DNA from: Pegoplata infirma
Lineage: Eukaryota > Arthropoda > Insecta > Diptera > Anthomyiidae
Assembly: GCA_963921195.1 (NCBI GenBank)
Contig: OY992537.1
Location: 145,400,275-145,464,274 of the forward strand
Reading direction: 5' to 3'
Length of the DNA: 64,000 nt
The position numbers were made by a program, and so were the translations under genes. Below the pieces are notes generated by a model that worked only from the letters and a program-made list of their open reading frames with translations, was not told where the DNA came from and searched no databases. This document shows, piece after piece, positions 11,043 to 22,160 of the stretch (positions within the stretch are counted from its first letter, which is position 1; each line of letters starts with the position of its first letter).

Positions 11043-13182
11043 GCCACCTTGGTGGTCAAATGAGTTGCAGACGAGCAGAGATTCCTGCAGAAAGCTCTTT
11101 AATAAGGCTAAATTTTCAAGAGCGGACGAGGACTGGTCTGCATACAGGCTGCAACTTAAGAGTTATAAAAAGATGATCAGAAATGCAAAATGTGATTCTT
11201 GGAAAAACTTCTGTGGAAACATAGAAGACGTTTCTGAGGCATCCAGGCTGCGCAAGGTTCTGGCTTCTTCTCCTTGCACCCTGGGATACCTGAAAGATCC
11301 TAATGGGGTGTGGTCTTCCTCCAGTGGAGAGTCGCTGGATCTCCTTTTAAACACGCATTTTCCGGGCAATTCCATGACGCCGTTTCAAGCTTTGGAACGT
11401 TCTGACGCCCAAGCATCTGAAATTGCTTCGGAAATAATAAATATGCCAACATTAATCTGGGCGATAAAAAGCTTCAGGCCCTATAAATCCCCGGGACCTG
11501 ATGGTATAATCCCGGCTGAGTTGCAGCAAGTGTCGGACTATATAGCCCCGTTGCTGTATAATCTATACACAGCATGCATCAACTGGTCGTATATTCCTTT
11601 AAAATGGAGGGATACCAGAGTCGTATTTATCCCGAAGGCTGGGAAAAGTTCCCACACAGCTCCGAAGGATTTCAGACCAATTAGTCTGTCTTCTTTTTTG
11701 TTAAAGACAATGGAACGAATGATAGACTCATATTTGCGTAGAGTGATTGACCCGAGGTTGCTTTCGACAAAGCAACATGCATACAGCAAGGGACGATCAA
11801 CGGAAACAGCTCTTCATGAGCTCGTTGGTACCATCGAGAGATCGCTTTCGGTAAAGGAGTACACTATGGTGGCCTTTCTTGATATTGAGGGGGCTTTTAA
11901 TAATGTCATCCCAGAATCGATAATATTGGCATTGTCTGGTCTGGGAGTAAAGCGTGAAATCGTTTTAATGGTGGAAAGCCTACTTGCCAGTAGACGTATA
12001 ACGTCTGAATTGGGAGCGTCCGTCATATCTCGATTTGTCAATAGGGGCACACCACAAGGAGGTGTTCTTCCGCCGCTTCTTTGGAACCTGGCACTGAATT
12101 CAATGCTACTATCTCTAGAAGCACGTGGTTGTCATGTTGTCGCATATGCTTATGATGTCGCGATAGCGGTAAAGGGGAAGCATCTGCCAACATTGCGGGA
12201 CATTCTTCAGGGTTCTCTGAAAGATCTGTCTAAATGGGCAAGAGACTGTGGTCTAGGAGTTAATCCTAGTAAAACAGAGCTTGTTTTATTTACAAGGAAA
12301 ATTAAGATTCCTGCTTTCGATCCTATTTCTCTGGACGGTACTGAAATCACCTTCTCAGATGGAGCCAAGTATCTTGGAGTATTTCTAGATAGGAAGCTGA
12401 ATTTCAGGCGTAATATTGAGGAACGGGTGAGAAAAGCAACGATTGCTTTGTATTCCTGTAAAAGGGCCATTGGAAAACGATGGGGTTTTAGCCCTCAAGT
12501 CGTTCATTGGATCTATACATCTGTGGTGCGTCCAATTTTGCTGTATGGAATCATTGTCTGGTGGCCTGCTTTAGAAACAAAAGCGAACTGTGTCTTTATC
12601 ACGAAGGTACAGAGAATGGCGTCAATGTGCATCACTGGTGCTCTTCGTACTACACCTACGGCTGCATTAGAAATCCTCCTTCACCTGATACCCTTGGACA
12701 TATTGGGTAGGCAGTATGCAGCTGCGTCGGCAATTCGACTTAATAGCACGCTGCAATGGAGGAGCAGCGATTGTGGCCATAGCGCGATCTTGAAAAAGAT
12801 AACAATACCACAAAATGTGGATTGTGCTCCCTCTTTGAGCCTTTTTGAGCGCCACTTTACCACTATGATACCATCCAGGGAGTCTTGGATTGGGGATACT
12901 CCGGGAAGAGGAGCTACCATAAATTTTTACACAGATGGATCTAGGCTGCACGAACAAGTGCGCTTTGGGGTCTATTCGGAAGAGCTTGGATTGAGCCTGG
13001 CTCGTAGATTGCCAGATCATTGCAGTGTTTACCAGGCAGAGATGCTGGCAATAAAGGAAGTGGCTGACTGGTTGAGCTGCAATGTCTTGTCTACAACCGC
13101 AGTCAACATCTATACTGACAGTCAAGCCGCGGTCAAGTCCCTGGATTCAATGTTTCTGAAAACAAGATCTGCCCTTAACTGA
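11043..13182 (+). pseudogene. LOA reverse transcriptase plus partial RNase H (copy 2)
   Basis: This is an open frame through the RT and the first half of RNase H. The palm motifs FLDIEGAFNNV (A) and GTPQGGVLPPLLWNL (B) are present. The catalytic box reads YAYDVAIAV where copy 1 has YADDVAIAV. The first catalytic Asp of motif C is lost, so this RT should be inactive. Motif B also has Pro for Ser. The RNase H start (FYTDGSRL, YQAEMLAIKE, YTDSQAAV) follows. A TGA at 13180-13182 replaces a TGC (Cys) codon of copy 1. The endonuclease-to-RT frame offset is the same as in copy 1. Confidence 0.85.
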
Positions 13183-14562
13183 CGCACGTCTTTAAATGAG
13201 ATGGCCAAGCAGTTTAACATACGACTCATATGGGGCCCAGGGCACAGAGACATTTCAGGGAATTGCAAAGCCGATGAGCTTGCAAGACTAGGAACTACCT
13301 TACAGGTTCCAACAGAATTGGAATGTGTTGGTATGCCTCTAGAAACTTGCAAGCAAAACCTACGGCTTTGTTCAGCGACGGAGACTAATCAAAGATGGGC
13401 AAATGGATGGACGTGTGAGACAACACGACTGATTTGGCCTTCTCTTAATCAGGGGCGCACAAGTGAGCTGATATCGCTTCCAAGAGGAGAGATTTCGACG
13501 GTGGTTTCTATAATTACCGGACACTGTCTTATAGGGAAGCACGCAGAGCGGTTAAATGTGCCGTCGAATGACTTTTACCGAAGTTGCATGGATGAAGAGG
13601 AGTTGGAAACTATCGAACACTTTATTTGCCATTGCCCGGCACTTTCTGGTCAGCGACTTGCTTCACTGGGATTTAGGGAGCTGTACGATCTTTCAGATTT
13701 GTCGGATGTCAAAATTCAACATCTAAGGAGTTTCATAAGAAGCTAGTGTTTATAAACCGGTTAACCGGTTAACCGGGAAACCGGTTTTTTCCCAAAATTT
13801 CGGTTTTTTTGCAAACCGGTTAACCGAAATTGAATAATTCCGGTGCACCGAAAACCGGTTTTTTTCTGTCGGTTAACCGGTTTTTTTTTTGCAAATATTA
13901 AGGGTTTGCACTTTTTTTTTATAATATTTTCAAAATTTCTTTAAAAATACCTTGAAAATCCGTGAGAAAGGAGGTCTAAAAAACTATTTGTCTTCAAGAA
14001 ACAATTTTCCAAATAGGAATTTTAATCTGGTAAATATTTGAATTATCCCCGTTATAAGCGTTTTTTGGACAGTTTCATTGCAAACTTAATAAGTGACTGT
14101 TAACCAGGTACTAAAATTCTTATTAATGGAGAAAATGTCAATAAAAGAACATTAATATAAAATACGGACTACAATTTATAACGAATTGATGTATTTGTTT
14201 TTTAAATAAAACCAATAAAAAATAAAATAAAGCTCCGGTGAATATAGGAAAATAAAGCACCGTATTTAAATACCTCTATTTTTAAAGGATAACAGTTGCT
14301 AACTTTGCTGAAAGAAACAAATATGTTAACTTTTGTTACATTCGATTTTTTTTTAAATAAAAATTAACAATTTTAAAGTATTTTTTGGGTTTGTCAGTTA
14401 AAGAAAAAAAACCGGTTAACCGGTTTTTTTATTCCGGTTTAACCGAGAAAACCGGTTAACCGAAAAAGCTGAATTTCGGTTAACCGAGAAACCGGTTTTC
14501 CAAAATGTCGGTTTTTTATAAACACTATAAGAAGCTCAAACTGGTTTAACGACAGGGACTAG
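13183..14562 (+). pseudogene. LOA RNase H C-terminal end (copy 2), split by a MITE
   Basis: After the premature stop the same frame continues (NEMAKQFNIRLIW, then GPGHRDISGNCKADELA) to 13743. It is then cut by the hAT MITE and resumes at 14536 to the TAG at 14560-14562. The conserved VPGH of copy 1 reads GPGH here. The Cys/His tail is present with YRSC for CRSC. Together with the stop codon this shows decay since insertion. Confidence 0.75.
13744..14527. mobile_element. hAT MITE rich in ACCGGTTAACCGG repeats
   Basis: The ends TAGTGTTTATAAACCGG and its inverse ending TTTATAAACACTA are flanked by the 8-bp duplication TAAGAAGC (13736-13743 and 14528-14535). LOA copy 1 provides the empty site. 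Both ends carry clustered CCGGTTAACCGG palindromes, about five to eight per side, around an AT-rich core with no ORF. TAGTG termini and an 8-bp duplication fit a non-autonomous hAT element. It is the youngest insertion at this locus. Confidence 0.85.
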
Positions 14563-14672
14563 TAGGGAAACCTATTACGATCCCGTGGTATCATAATGGA
14601 CCTCAGAGTCTACGTGTGTTGACGTAAAACGTCAGCAGCCACTTACAACCTAACCTAACCTATCAAACATTT

Positions 14673-15320
14673 TATATGAAGAAAAATTCCGTTGCGTTTT
14701 TTAGTCAAACAGAAATCTAGTATACTTTTATGATTACAAACGCTTGCCTCTCCAAATGTGATCAATGTCAAACACAAAAAAACTGACAATTGCATATATT
14801 TTTCATTATTGAATGCACATCGCGTGTAATTTCACACTAGTACCAAACAGAACCATAACGGCACGGTTTTGAATTCATGAATACATTAATTCTTGATATA
14901 ATTCTTTGAATTTAGTTTTGTGCCAAAATAAGTTAACTAAAAAAATTTATTTTGTTCTTGTTTTTCAAGTTTTTTAAATAATATATATATTATCATATTA
15001 AGTGAATATTATTCAAAAATGAAAAAAAGTATTTGAAATAATTTGAAACATTTTCATGCTGCGCTTTTATAGTGTGTTGATTGTTGTCTTGATTGAAAAA
15101 TTTAGTTGATATTTTAATTTTTGTAAATTTTCAAAGATATTTGAGTTCATCATCGTTATTTTTCATTGGGGACAACAATTTCCTTTGCAACGATTCAGTT
15201 GGAAACAATTAAATCCTGTCATTTGACATAAGCGCTATTAATGACGTTCTGATCCCTACGACAACAAAAGATATTATAAATACCATACCATCAGACAAAG
15301 CGTACAAAGGTGTTTCAAGT
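14673..15320. other. AT-rich spacer
   Basis: I see no gene, clear repeat or RNA in this stretch. Confidence 0.4.
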
Positions 15321-15634
15321 ATGTAAGTAAATTCAACTGAGTATAACAGTTGAAACATTTCTACGTTAAATGTTTTACTTTTTTTATGTAAGTTGTTTTA
15401 AAAAAGAATTCAAACAACTAACAAAAATAGTGGTTTCATATTTATCATAAAAAACATCTACGTTTTTAATTGAAAACAACGATTTTTTACAAACAACTAA
15501 TGTAAACTTACTGTACTTTTTTTAAGCAAAATATGTCAGTTGTTTATTTTACTGTTAACATTTGTTTTTAAAACAGAAAAACAACTTATATAGAAATTTT
15601 TTCAACTGTTGTTTTCAGTTGTTTTTACTTACAT
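15321..15634. repeat. 314-bp MITE with ATGTAAGTAAA ends
   Basis: The terminal inverted repeats read ATGTAAGTAAATTCAACTGA and, inverted, ATGTAAGTAAAAACAACTGA. The interior is rich in AACAACTG/CAGTTGTT motifs on both strands, so it is also internally repetitive. No ORF is present. Confidence 0.6.
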
Positions 15635-17353
15635 AATTAGTTAAGTGAACATATACAATAAACATAAATTTGGATTTTGTTATTCCTGAATTAATACAAA
15701 AACTTTCTGATGTTATGATATTATTATGTCTGTAGTAGAAATGGGGTAACAATTGTTCATTTATTGGATAATTGGTCAGTCAAGGGGTTTATCTCTGAAC
15801 AATGCTCTCGAGGAGTGTTAAACTGAGAAGGAATGTTTGTCACAACATATTTACCTAAAGCACTGCTTTCTATGTTTTCATAGAATTTCAAATACAATTA
15901 TGTACAAAATCTATCAAATTAATTAAATAGAATAAAATATTTTTATATATATAGTATTAATATCCCAAAAAACTTGTAATTTTATTCAAGATTCTTTTTT
16001 AACAAAAATCTTTTTTCCACAAACTTTTTAAATAATATAACATAGTGTCTCAACCTTCCATAATTATGTGGACATTTATTCCGACATACATCAAAATCGT
16101 GTTATCTCTCGTGTGCCATAGTTAAATGTTATACATATTTATGTTGGAAACAAATGTTAACATAGTTCTACAAACATATTTCTTAACAATTATGTTACCA
16201 TAAGAAACATCAAATTCATGAGTTTGTTTATGCCGACATTTTGTAAAAAATACAAATACGCAAAAATATTCATTTTATTAATAATAAATGTTGTTTTTCG
16301 AATGAAAGTACTTAATGACGTAAATTTAAAGATTTTTAATTAAAAATAAATGGGTTATATGTATTAGAAAAAAAAAAATAAATAAAAAATAAAATCCAAA
16401 CGACATATGCAAATTACGATTACCCCACCCCTTAAATACAAAATATTCTGCCGACGTTATTTCTTATGTTATCTACAAATTTATGTTAATATAGCCGGAG
16501 CGTAACAAATTGGAAATATTTTAGAAACATATATAAAATCAGAATACGAACGGCGCGGTTAACGGTTTTAAATTAGAATCACCCAGATCAGACCTTTGAA
16601 TAATTAATTTTTATTTGTGAATTAATTCACATTATTTTTAACCAATGAGTTAATTCATGATTAAATTAATTATTTCCATTAAATTTGAATTTTTGAAGAA
16701 ACTTGTAAATAACTTTTGTAAACAAGTCAATTTAGTTTAATTAATTCCTTATGAATTAGTTCATTTCTATTTCAAATAACATTAAAAAATGAATTAAACC
16801 AAAATTTTTTTTGAAAAAAATTAATAAATTCAAAACGAATTAATTCACAGTAGTACATATTATTACTAATTAAAAATCTACTAATTAATTGAATCGAATA
16901 TTTTATTTATTACACTAGGAACCAATAATTTATCCGACCAATTAAGTTCACGAACTAATTTTTTTTTATCAAAATTTTTTTTTTACTTTTACAAAATTTC
17001 CCATGCGGTAAAACATTACTTGATAGCTTTTTATACAAATTAAAATTCCTAGTCCAATTATTTCCTCGGTTTTGTTATATAATATTTTTACAACTTGCAC
17101 TTTACAACTTGCACATAAATATTTAGCATTTTTAATTTTTTCTGTAACTTAATTTATTTTATAGGCTGAAGATTTGTATATATATTGAGTTCAAATTCTA
17201 CGTCATTAACACAAGTTTTACTAATACTTGAAGAGATACAACAGTTTTAGTGAGTACTTAAAGAGCTACGATTTACAACAACTTTGGCGAATATTAAAAC
17301 AATTTATAATATTTTTTTTTAATTATTATTATAAAAAATACATATTATTAAAA
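15635..17353. other. AT-rich spacer upstream of the transposase-like gene
   Basis: There is no gene apart from the hAT fragment at 16589. Part of it (about 16050-16510) holds repeated TTATGTTAAC-like and CCGACAT motifs suggestive of an old MITE, but I could not define ends. The last 130 bases are AT-rich and lead into the start codon at 17354. Confidence 0.35.
16589..16900 (+). mobile_element. Partial hAT element (CAGACCTTTGAA family)
   Basis: It starts CAGACCTTTGAA followed by AATTAATT and many GAATTAATTCA motifs. This matches the left end of the complete element at 40310-41948. No opposite end (TTCAAAGGTCTG) is found nearby, so this is a fragment; the right boundary given is approximate. 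Confidence 0.5.
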
Positions 17354-17941
17354 ATGATTATTTACTGCTTTGTTTGTAAACAAAATTTTAATAATTGTCA
17401 AAAACTATTTTGTCATATTAAATATTTACACAATTTATCATCACTAAATGTATATGAGTGTGGATTTGTTTCTTGTTCCCAAAGATTTAATTCTTTCAAA
17501 GCTTTTTCAAAGCACATGAAAAGTGAATATGACAAATTTTTTAAAATAAATCAAAATATATCTCAAACTGAAACTAACGCTGTAAATATTACAAAAACAC
17601 AAATAACTGATATTCCATGTACATCTAAAAATATAAGTAATACAAGAATAATTATTGACAATGATTTGAATATTGAAGCAAATTCAAGTAATAATGTATC
17701 TGAAATACAAACAACCAATATTGGTTTCGGCACTTTGTCGAAAAGTTCCTTTAAATTTACATTAGCAACTTATGCTAACAAAAGTTTTGCACGAAAAGAA
17801 GCCACAAATGCTCAAAAAAACATTACAAAACATATAACAAATCCAATACGAAATGAACTTCAAAGTATTATTAATGAATTAAAGAATAATGATTTACCTC
17901 ATATAGAAAATAAACTTAAGCAACTTGTAACCTTTTGTAAT
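17354..17941 (+). pseudogene. Transposase-like gene, segment 1 (zinc fingers)
   Basis: The segment encodes about 196 residues from the ATG at 17354 (MIIYCFVCKQNF). The longer frame opening at 17228 has no ATG before this one. Two finger-like units follow each other: CFVCKQNF with a following H-x-x-x-x-x-H, then CGFVSCSQRFNSFKAFSKH. They probably serve DNA binding. A Ser/Asn/Thr-rich linker follows, then KSSFKFTLATYA and an Asn/Lys-rich helix-like region. The segment ends at the codons Cys-Asn (TGTAAT), which are exactly the 6-bp target duplicated by the palindromic element. The coding frame then runs on by accident into that element to 18037. Confidence 0.65.
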
Positions 17942-18028
17942 AGTAGTAGTAATATACCGATTCTGGGCCAGGGGCAAAATGGGCAAAAAAATCAGAAAAA
18001 TAAAATGATAAAAATTGAGGATAAAAAA

Positions 18029-18195
18029 ACTGAATAAAATATATTGTGAAAAAGGGTCATATTGCACACATGCAAAATATTTAATGTAACGCGATATTAT
18101 TTTATTATAAAAAACTGAGTAAAATATATTGTGAAAAAAAGGTCATATTGCACACATGCAAAATATTTAATGTAACGCGATATTATTTTAATTTA
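18029..18195. repeat. Subterminal 85-bp tandem duplication
   Basis: Two adjacent copies (period 85) begin ACTGAATAAAATATATTG and ACTGAGTAAAATATATTG and each contain GCACACATGCAAAATATTT and GTAACGCGATATTATTT. The mirror pair lies at about 28045-28210 in the right arm. A more diverged GCGATATTATTT-type unit occurs near 27455-27480. Confidence 0.7.
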
Positions 18196-18564
18196 ATTTT
18201 TATATTTTGTTTTTTCGTTATACATAAGTATATGGTAGAACATTGAGTATATGGTAGAACATTGTCTGATACTTTACATTTAAAGATATTGAGTATGGTC
18301 AGTTATTAGAATTAAAAAATAAAATGATGATTATGAATTTTTATGAAGAAATATATTTTGTTTTTTTGAAATTATATTTTTTTTGATAAATTATATTTTT
18401 TTCATCATTGAATGATTTGAATGTTTTCTTTTTTTCAAAAGTCATATACCGGTTTAAAGAGATTTACTAAATTTAGTCTCTTATGATCATCATAATCATA
18501 AGTTTAAACATCATCAGCTAAGAATATAAAAAGTTTTTACTAGAAAATCCTATTAGATTTGAGT

Positions 18565-18801
18565 ATGGAAGAAAAAAGAATACGATTCAATCCTAAACCT
18601 ACCATGCATCATATGTATGTATGGGATTTTGCTTACAGAAAAGCTCGGAAGGGTGAATGGGAAATATATGCTCGTGATCATGAACGTTTTAGATTTCGCA
18701 TACAAAAAAGCAGTGTTGTTTTAAACCCTATATTAGAGCTGGGACATCGAACTAAAATTTATGAAAAACTGTTTATGATATTTGCTGATAAAAAAGAATA
18801 A
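18565..18801 (+). CDS. ORF A, left arm (unknown, 78 residues)
   Basis: It starts at the first ATG (MEEKRIRFNPKP) and reads inward. It is a small basic protein with HERFRFRIQKSSVVLNPILE followed by LGHRTKIYEKLFMIF. It has no membrane segment, signal peptide or cysteine cluster. The copy in the right arm (26894-27130) is identical except for one residue (Met/Leu after HH). Intact length and near identity of two copies in a region of such low complexity suggest it is, or recently was, a real coding gene of the element. I do not recognise a family. It is followed by an AT-rich tail with no clear terminator. Confidence 0.5.
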   Translation: MEEKRIRFNPKPTMHHMYVWDFAYRKARKGEWEIYARDHERFRFRIQKSSVVLNPILELGHRTKIYEKLFMIFADKKE

Positions 18802-19546
18802 ATTTATTTTATTTTTTATTTTATTTAAAAAAACGGTTTTATTTTTTTGTTTATTTTATTTATAATTTAAATATAATGTTAGTTTTAGAAAAATTTCTTA
18901 TTTTTTATTATTAATAATAATTTTTATACAATATTATAATAAAATGATTATTATGAATTTTATATAAGAAATGTATTATGTTGTTTTGTTTTAAGTATTT
19001 TTTTATTTTTGATAAAATTTTAAAATAAATTTTTCATCAGTAAATGATTTGAGTGATATTTGATTTTATATTTTTTTTTTATGATAAAGATATTTTTTCT
19101 ATTTTGAACATATTTTTATATCAAATGATGAAAATTTTGTTATTTACATAAATTTTTAAATTTATGAAAATTGAGATTTTTGATTATGAGATTTCTTTTT
19201 TTCTAGAGGGTTTTTTTATTTTTCATGATATAGGGTATAGATTTTTTTATGTTAGTAAAACACAATGATATTTTTTTTTTTTTTTAACACAATGATTTGA
19301 TTTTTTTTTTTCTTAAATCTTAAAATAAAAAACATTATGATAATTTTATTTTTCATAATATAGAGTAAACAAAGGTTTTTTATGTTGAATATTTTTTATT
19401 TTATTATTTTTTAGAACTTAAAATTATGATGATTTTATTTTTAAAATATAGAGTATACAGAGATTTTTTATGTTGAACATAATTTTACATGATATGCAAA
19501 AATTGTATTATTTTTTACAATTAAAAATTTTATAAAAATACTGTTT

Positions 19547-19888
19547 TTAAAACTTAAAATCTAAATAATTATCTTCTGAATCAAAAAAATATTCTACAGG
19601 CATTCCCATCTGGTTGTTAGGGATAAAAAATTCCTGTGATGATTCTGGTGTTTCGGGTATTTCTATATCTTCTGATAATATTTCTATTTTTCCATAACTT
19701 TCTAGAGTTTCGGTTTTATCTTCTGATAATTTCATTTCTTGCCCTGGTTCTATATTATTTTCAGTTTCCTCTTTAGGGAAAATTTCTCTTTCACAACTGA
19801 TGTTGCAAATCATTATATGTTGTTCAAAATTAAAAAGACGTTCAAGAATTTTATAACACTCGCTGCACTCGATATTCATTTTCTCCAT
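19547..19888 (-). CDS. ORF B, left arm (acidic CxxC protein, 113 residues)
   Basis: It reads outward, toward ORF A, from the ATG at 19888 (MEKMNIECSECYKILERLF). The first 35 residues contain CSEC, a following EQHIMIC and a further Cys, which could form one zinc finger-like unit. The remaining 75 residues are strongly acidic (many Glu/Asp with Pro, Ser and Thr) and end in DYLDFKF. An acidic tail behind a zinc finger could suit a regulatory or protein-binding role, but that is inference. The right-arm copy (25807-26148) encodes an identical protein. No known family is recognised. Confidence 0.5.
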   Translation of the reverse strand: MEKMNIECSECYKILERLFNFEQHIMICNISCEREIFPKEETENNIEPGQEMKLSEDKTETLESYGKIEILSEDIEIPETPESSQEFFIPNNQMGMPVEYFFDSEDNYLDFKF

Positions 19889-20456
19889 TACTATACTTTT
19901 TGTTTTTAATTATTTTTTTAAAACTTCTTTAATTGCTTGTTAAAGATTGACTAAATTTGGTATATATTCGTACTTCAAATTAAAATTCCAATTTGTTTAA
20001 ATTAGCTTACTCCTCAAAAATACATTTAGTTTTATGTAATTGGTTATATATTTTAAAAATTATTATATAATTTTTAAATATGTGTTGTACCCGAGTAAAC
20101 AAGTTTTTTTTATATAACTATATATAATTTAATATAATTTTATCAAATTATAAAAAATGTTTTAAAATTAATGAAATGATTTTTCTTAAAAGTGATATTA
20201 TAGGACGATACATTTTTATATTTTAAGGAAAGAAATATGTTTTTGTTTTTCATAAGGAAAAATTTTTTTGTTTTTCTTGGTTACTTTACATTTCAAGATA
20301 TTGAGTATGGTTATTTATTAAAATAACAAAATGGATATTTGATGATAAAAAAAAAAATAGTTTTAGGTATATTTTAAATATAAACTCGAATCATATGGTT
20401 TAATTTTTTGTTTGTTTTATTTATAATTTTAATATAATATTAGTTTTAGAAATGTT

Positions 20457-20741
20457 TTAAAAATATTTTTTTACAATTATAAAATTATTACTTATATTAC
20501 GAGTTGATAGTAAATAATATTTATTTATTAGCTTGATGATGAAGGCTTTTTCACGTTCAAAGAATCTGCATCTACACCATTCCAGATTATCATCCCCCTC
20601 ATTCCATGGACAGCTCTCAAAATGATTTCCATTTTGAGAATGTATTGGTATATCTCCATTAAATTTTTGAATATTTGAACATTTGCAGAAAATTGTATAT
20701 CCTGTCAATATGTTCCTCGAATATACTGTTAGAGAATTCAT
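20457..20741 (-). CDS. ORF C, left arm (Cys-rich, 94 residues)
   Basis: It reads outward from the ATG at 20741 (MNSLTVYSRNILTGYTIF). The middle carries FCKCS, HFESCPWNEGDDNLEWCRCRFFERE: two CxC pairs plus HxxxC, likely a small zinc-binding fold. The Trp/Cys spacing looks faintly like GRF or BIR-type zinc modules, but I cannot assign it. The C-terminus is basic and Asn/Ile-rich. The right-arm copy (24954-25238) is identical. It lies 568 bases from ORF B in the same orientation, so they may share transcription. Confidence 0.5.
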   Translation of the reverse strand: MNSLTVYSRNILTGYTIFCKCSNIQKFNGDIPIHSQNGNHFESCPWNEGDDNLEWCRCRFFEREKAFIIKLINKYYLLSTRNISNNFIIVKKYF

Positions 20742-21076
20742 GTAAAAAATTGTTTATTTTAGAAGAAAGCATATTGTTTGGCTTAAATATTTTAAATAAT
20801 TGACTTTTCGAAACGGTTTCTCTTTATAGACTGTCTAAAAATAATAAGCTAAGTGTTAAATAAATAATTGTATTATATCCGCATTTGTTTTTCTTATTTT
20901 TATGTTTAATAATAATTTCTATAAATAAATTATTATTAAACATAAAAATAATATAATAAATTTTTTTTTTTTGAATTAACTAATATTTTTTTTAAATTAT
21001 AAATTTTTTATATTAAAAATGTAAAAATAAAATAAAATTAAAAAATGGTTATATTCATATTAAAAAATACGAAGTT

Positions 21077-22160
21077 CTTCTTACCAAAAAAATTTTAAAG
21101 ACTAGAAATTTTTTCTATTCAATAAGAAATGAAAACATCAAAATGCCGAATGGTTTCTATATTATCTAGAGTTTTTTTAATAGAGTAAAAAATAATTTTA
21201 CTTAACAAAAGTTTGTAATTAAGAATACAATTTAGATGAAAATGATTTTTAATTATATTGGACTCATAATATTTCATGCTATGGGGCATGTCACAGACTC
21301 AATTCCGTTCGGATTTGGAAAAAGTGGTTTACTCGTAAAACGCAAAGCAAATATTTTTTTTCGAAATGAAACCACTTTTATGCAATTCAATTCCACTTTG
21401 ATTTTTGAAAGTGATTTCATTCCGAAATAAATAATATTCGTTTTGCGTTTTACGAGTAAACCACTTTTTTCCAATCCGAACGGAATTGAGTCTGTGACAT
21501 GCCCCTATGTGTTCTTTCTACAATAAATTTTTTAAAGTCTAGAATTTTTTTCTATTAACTAATAAATCCGAATATTGAAATGACATCTAAAACTCAATAT
21601 AGAGTTTTTTTAATAAAGAAAAAATAATTTTACTTAACATTGTAAGTAAAAATCTTCCTTCAATAAATTGTTAAAGTTAGAAATCTTTTCTGTTTACTAA
21701 TAATTCCAAATATTAAAAAGACGTTGAATGATATTATGTATATTAAACTACTCAATATAGATTTTTTAATAAAGTAAAAATGATTTTACTTAAGTAAGAA
21801 TATACTAGGTAATATTTTATAGAAGAAAATTATTTTATTAATTTTGGACACATAATATTTCATATACTTTGTGTTTTTCTTACAATTATTTCTTTAAATA
21901 CAAAACAGTTTTCTATTCAAGAAATGACAATATTAAAACGCCGAATGATATTATATTGAACTACTACTTTAGAGTTTTTTTTTTGATAAAGTAAAAATAA
22001 TTTTACCTAACAAAAGTTTGTAAGTATACTAGATGAAAATTATATTATTTCATTTTGGACTCATAGTATTTCATATGCAATATTCTTCTTACAATAAAAT
22101 TTTTTTAAGATTTGAAATTTTTTCTATTCAATAAAAAATTAAAATAAACGGTATTATATT
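21077..22160. repeat. Degenerate ~200-bp tandem repeats, left arm
   Basis: About five degenerate units of roughly 140-230 bp repeat the order: TTCTTACAATAAA, TTTTTTCTATTCAATAA, a TATAGAGTTTTTTTAATA block, TAAAAATAATTTTACTTAAC, TTGGACTCATAATATTTCAT. The same array is mirrored at about 23765-24620 in the right arm. The 223-bp MITE at 21283 interrupts the first unit of the left arm. No coding potential is seen. Confidence 0.6.
21283..21505. mobile_element. 223-bp MITE in the left arm only
   Basis: The ends GGGGCATGTCACAGACTC and GAGTCTGTGACATGCCCC are flanked by TAT on both sides. The right arm (near 24410) supplies the empty site, reading through GCTATGTG. The whole MITE is close to a palindrome, so the overlapping short ORFs on both strands (21236-21474) are artefacts. 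Its presence in one arm only proves that the arms were separate when it inserted. Confidence 0.8.

Larger units (their letters stand above)
9503..14661 (+). mobile_element. LOA-clade non-LTR retrotransposon, copy 2 (5'-truncated)
   Basis: The element is flanked by the 11-bp duplication ATCAAACATTT (9492-9502 and 14662-14672) and ends in CCTAACCTAACCT like copy 1. It keeps most of ORF1, a partial endonuclease, RT and RNase H. ORF1 is open right up to the 5' edge, so its true start was lost. Defects: an in-frame 387-bp deletion in the endonuclease, the RT box changed to YAYD, a TGA stop inside RNase H at 13180-13182, and a 784-bp hAT MITE at 13744-14527. The short inverted repeat across its 5' junction is listed under findings. 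Confidence 0.85.

Noticed and set aside
18002..18037. Apparent extension of the zinc-finger protein to 18037
   Set aside because: The last codons read into the inserted element (SSSNIPILGQ and on); the natural continuation is at 28302.
20085..20130. GTACCCGAGTAAACAAG as an end of the CCCGAG MITE family inside the palindrome arm
   Set aside because: It has a similar end only; no opposite end or TA pair could be found, and it occurs in both arms (25600), so it is at most an old fragment.
21236..21474. Overlapping 64- and 66-residue frames on opposite strands
   Set aside because: Both arise from the inverted repeats of a 223-bp MITE.
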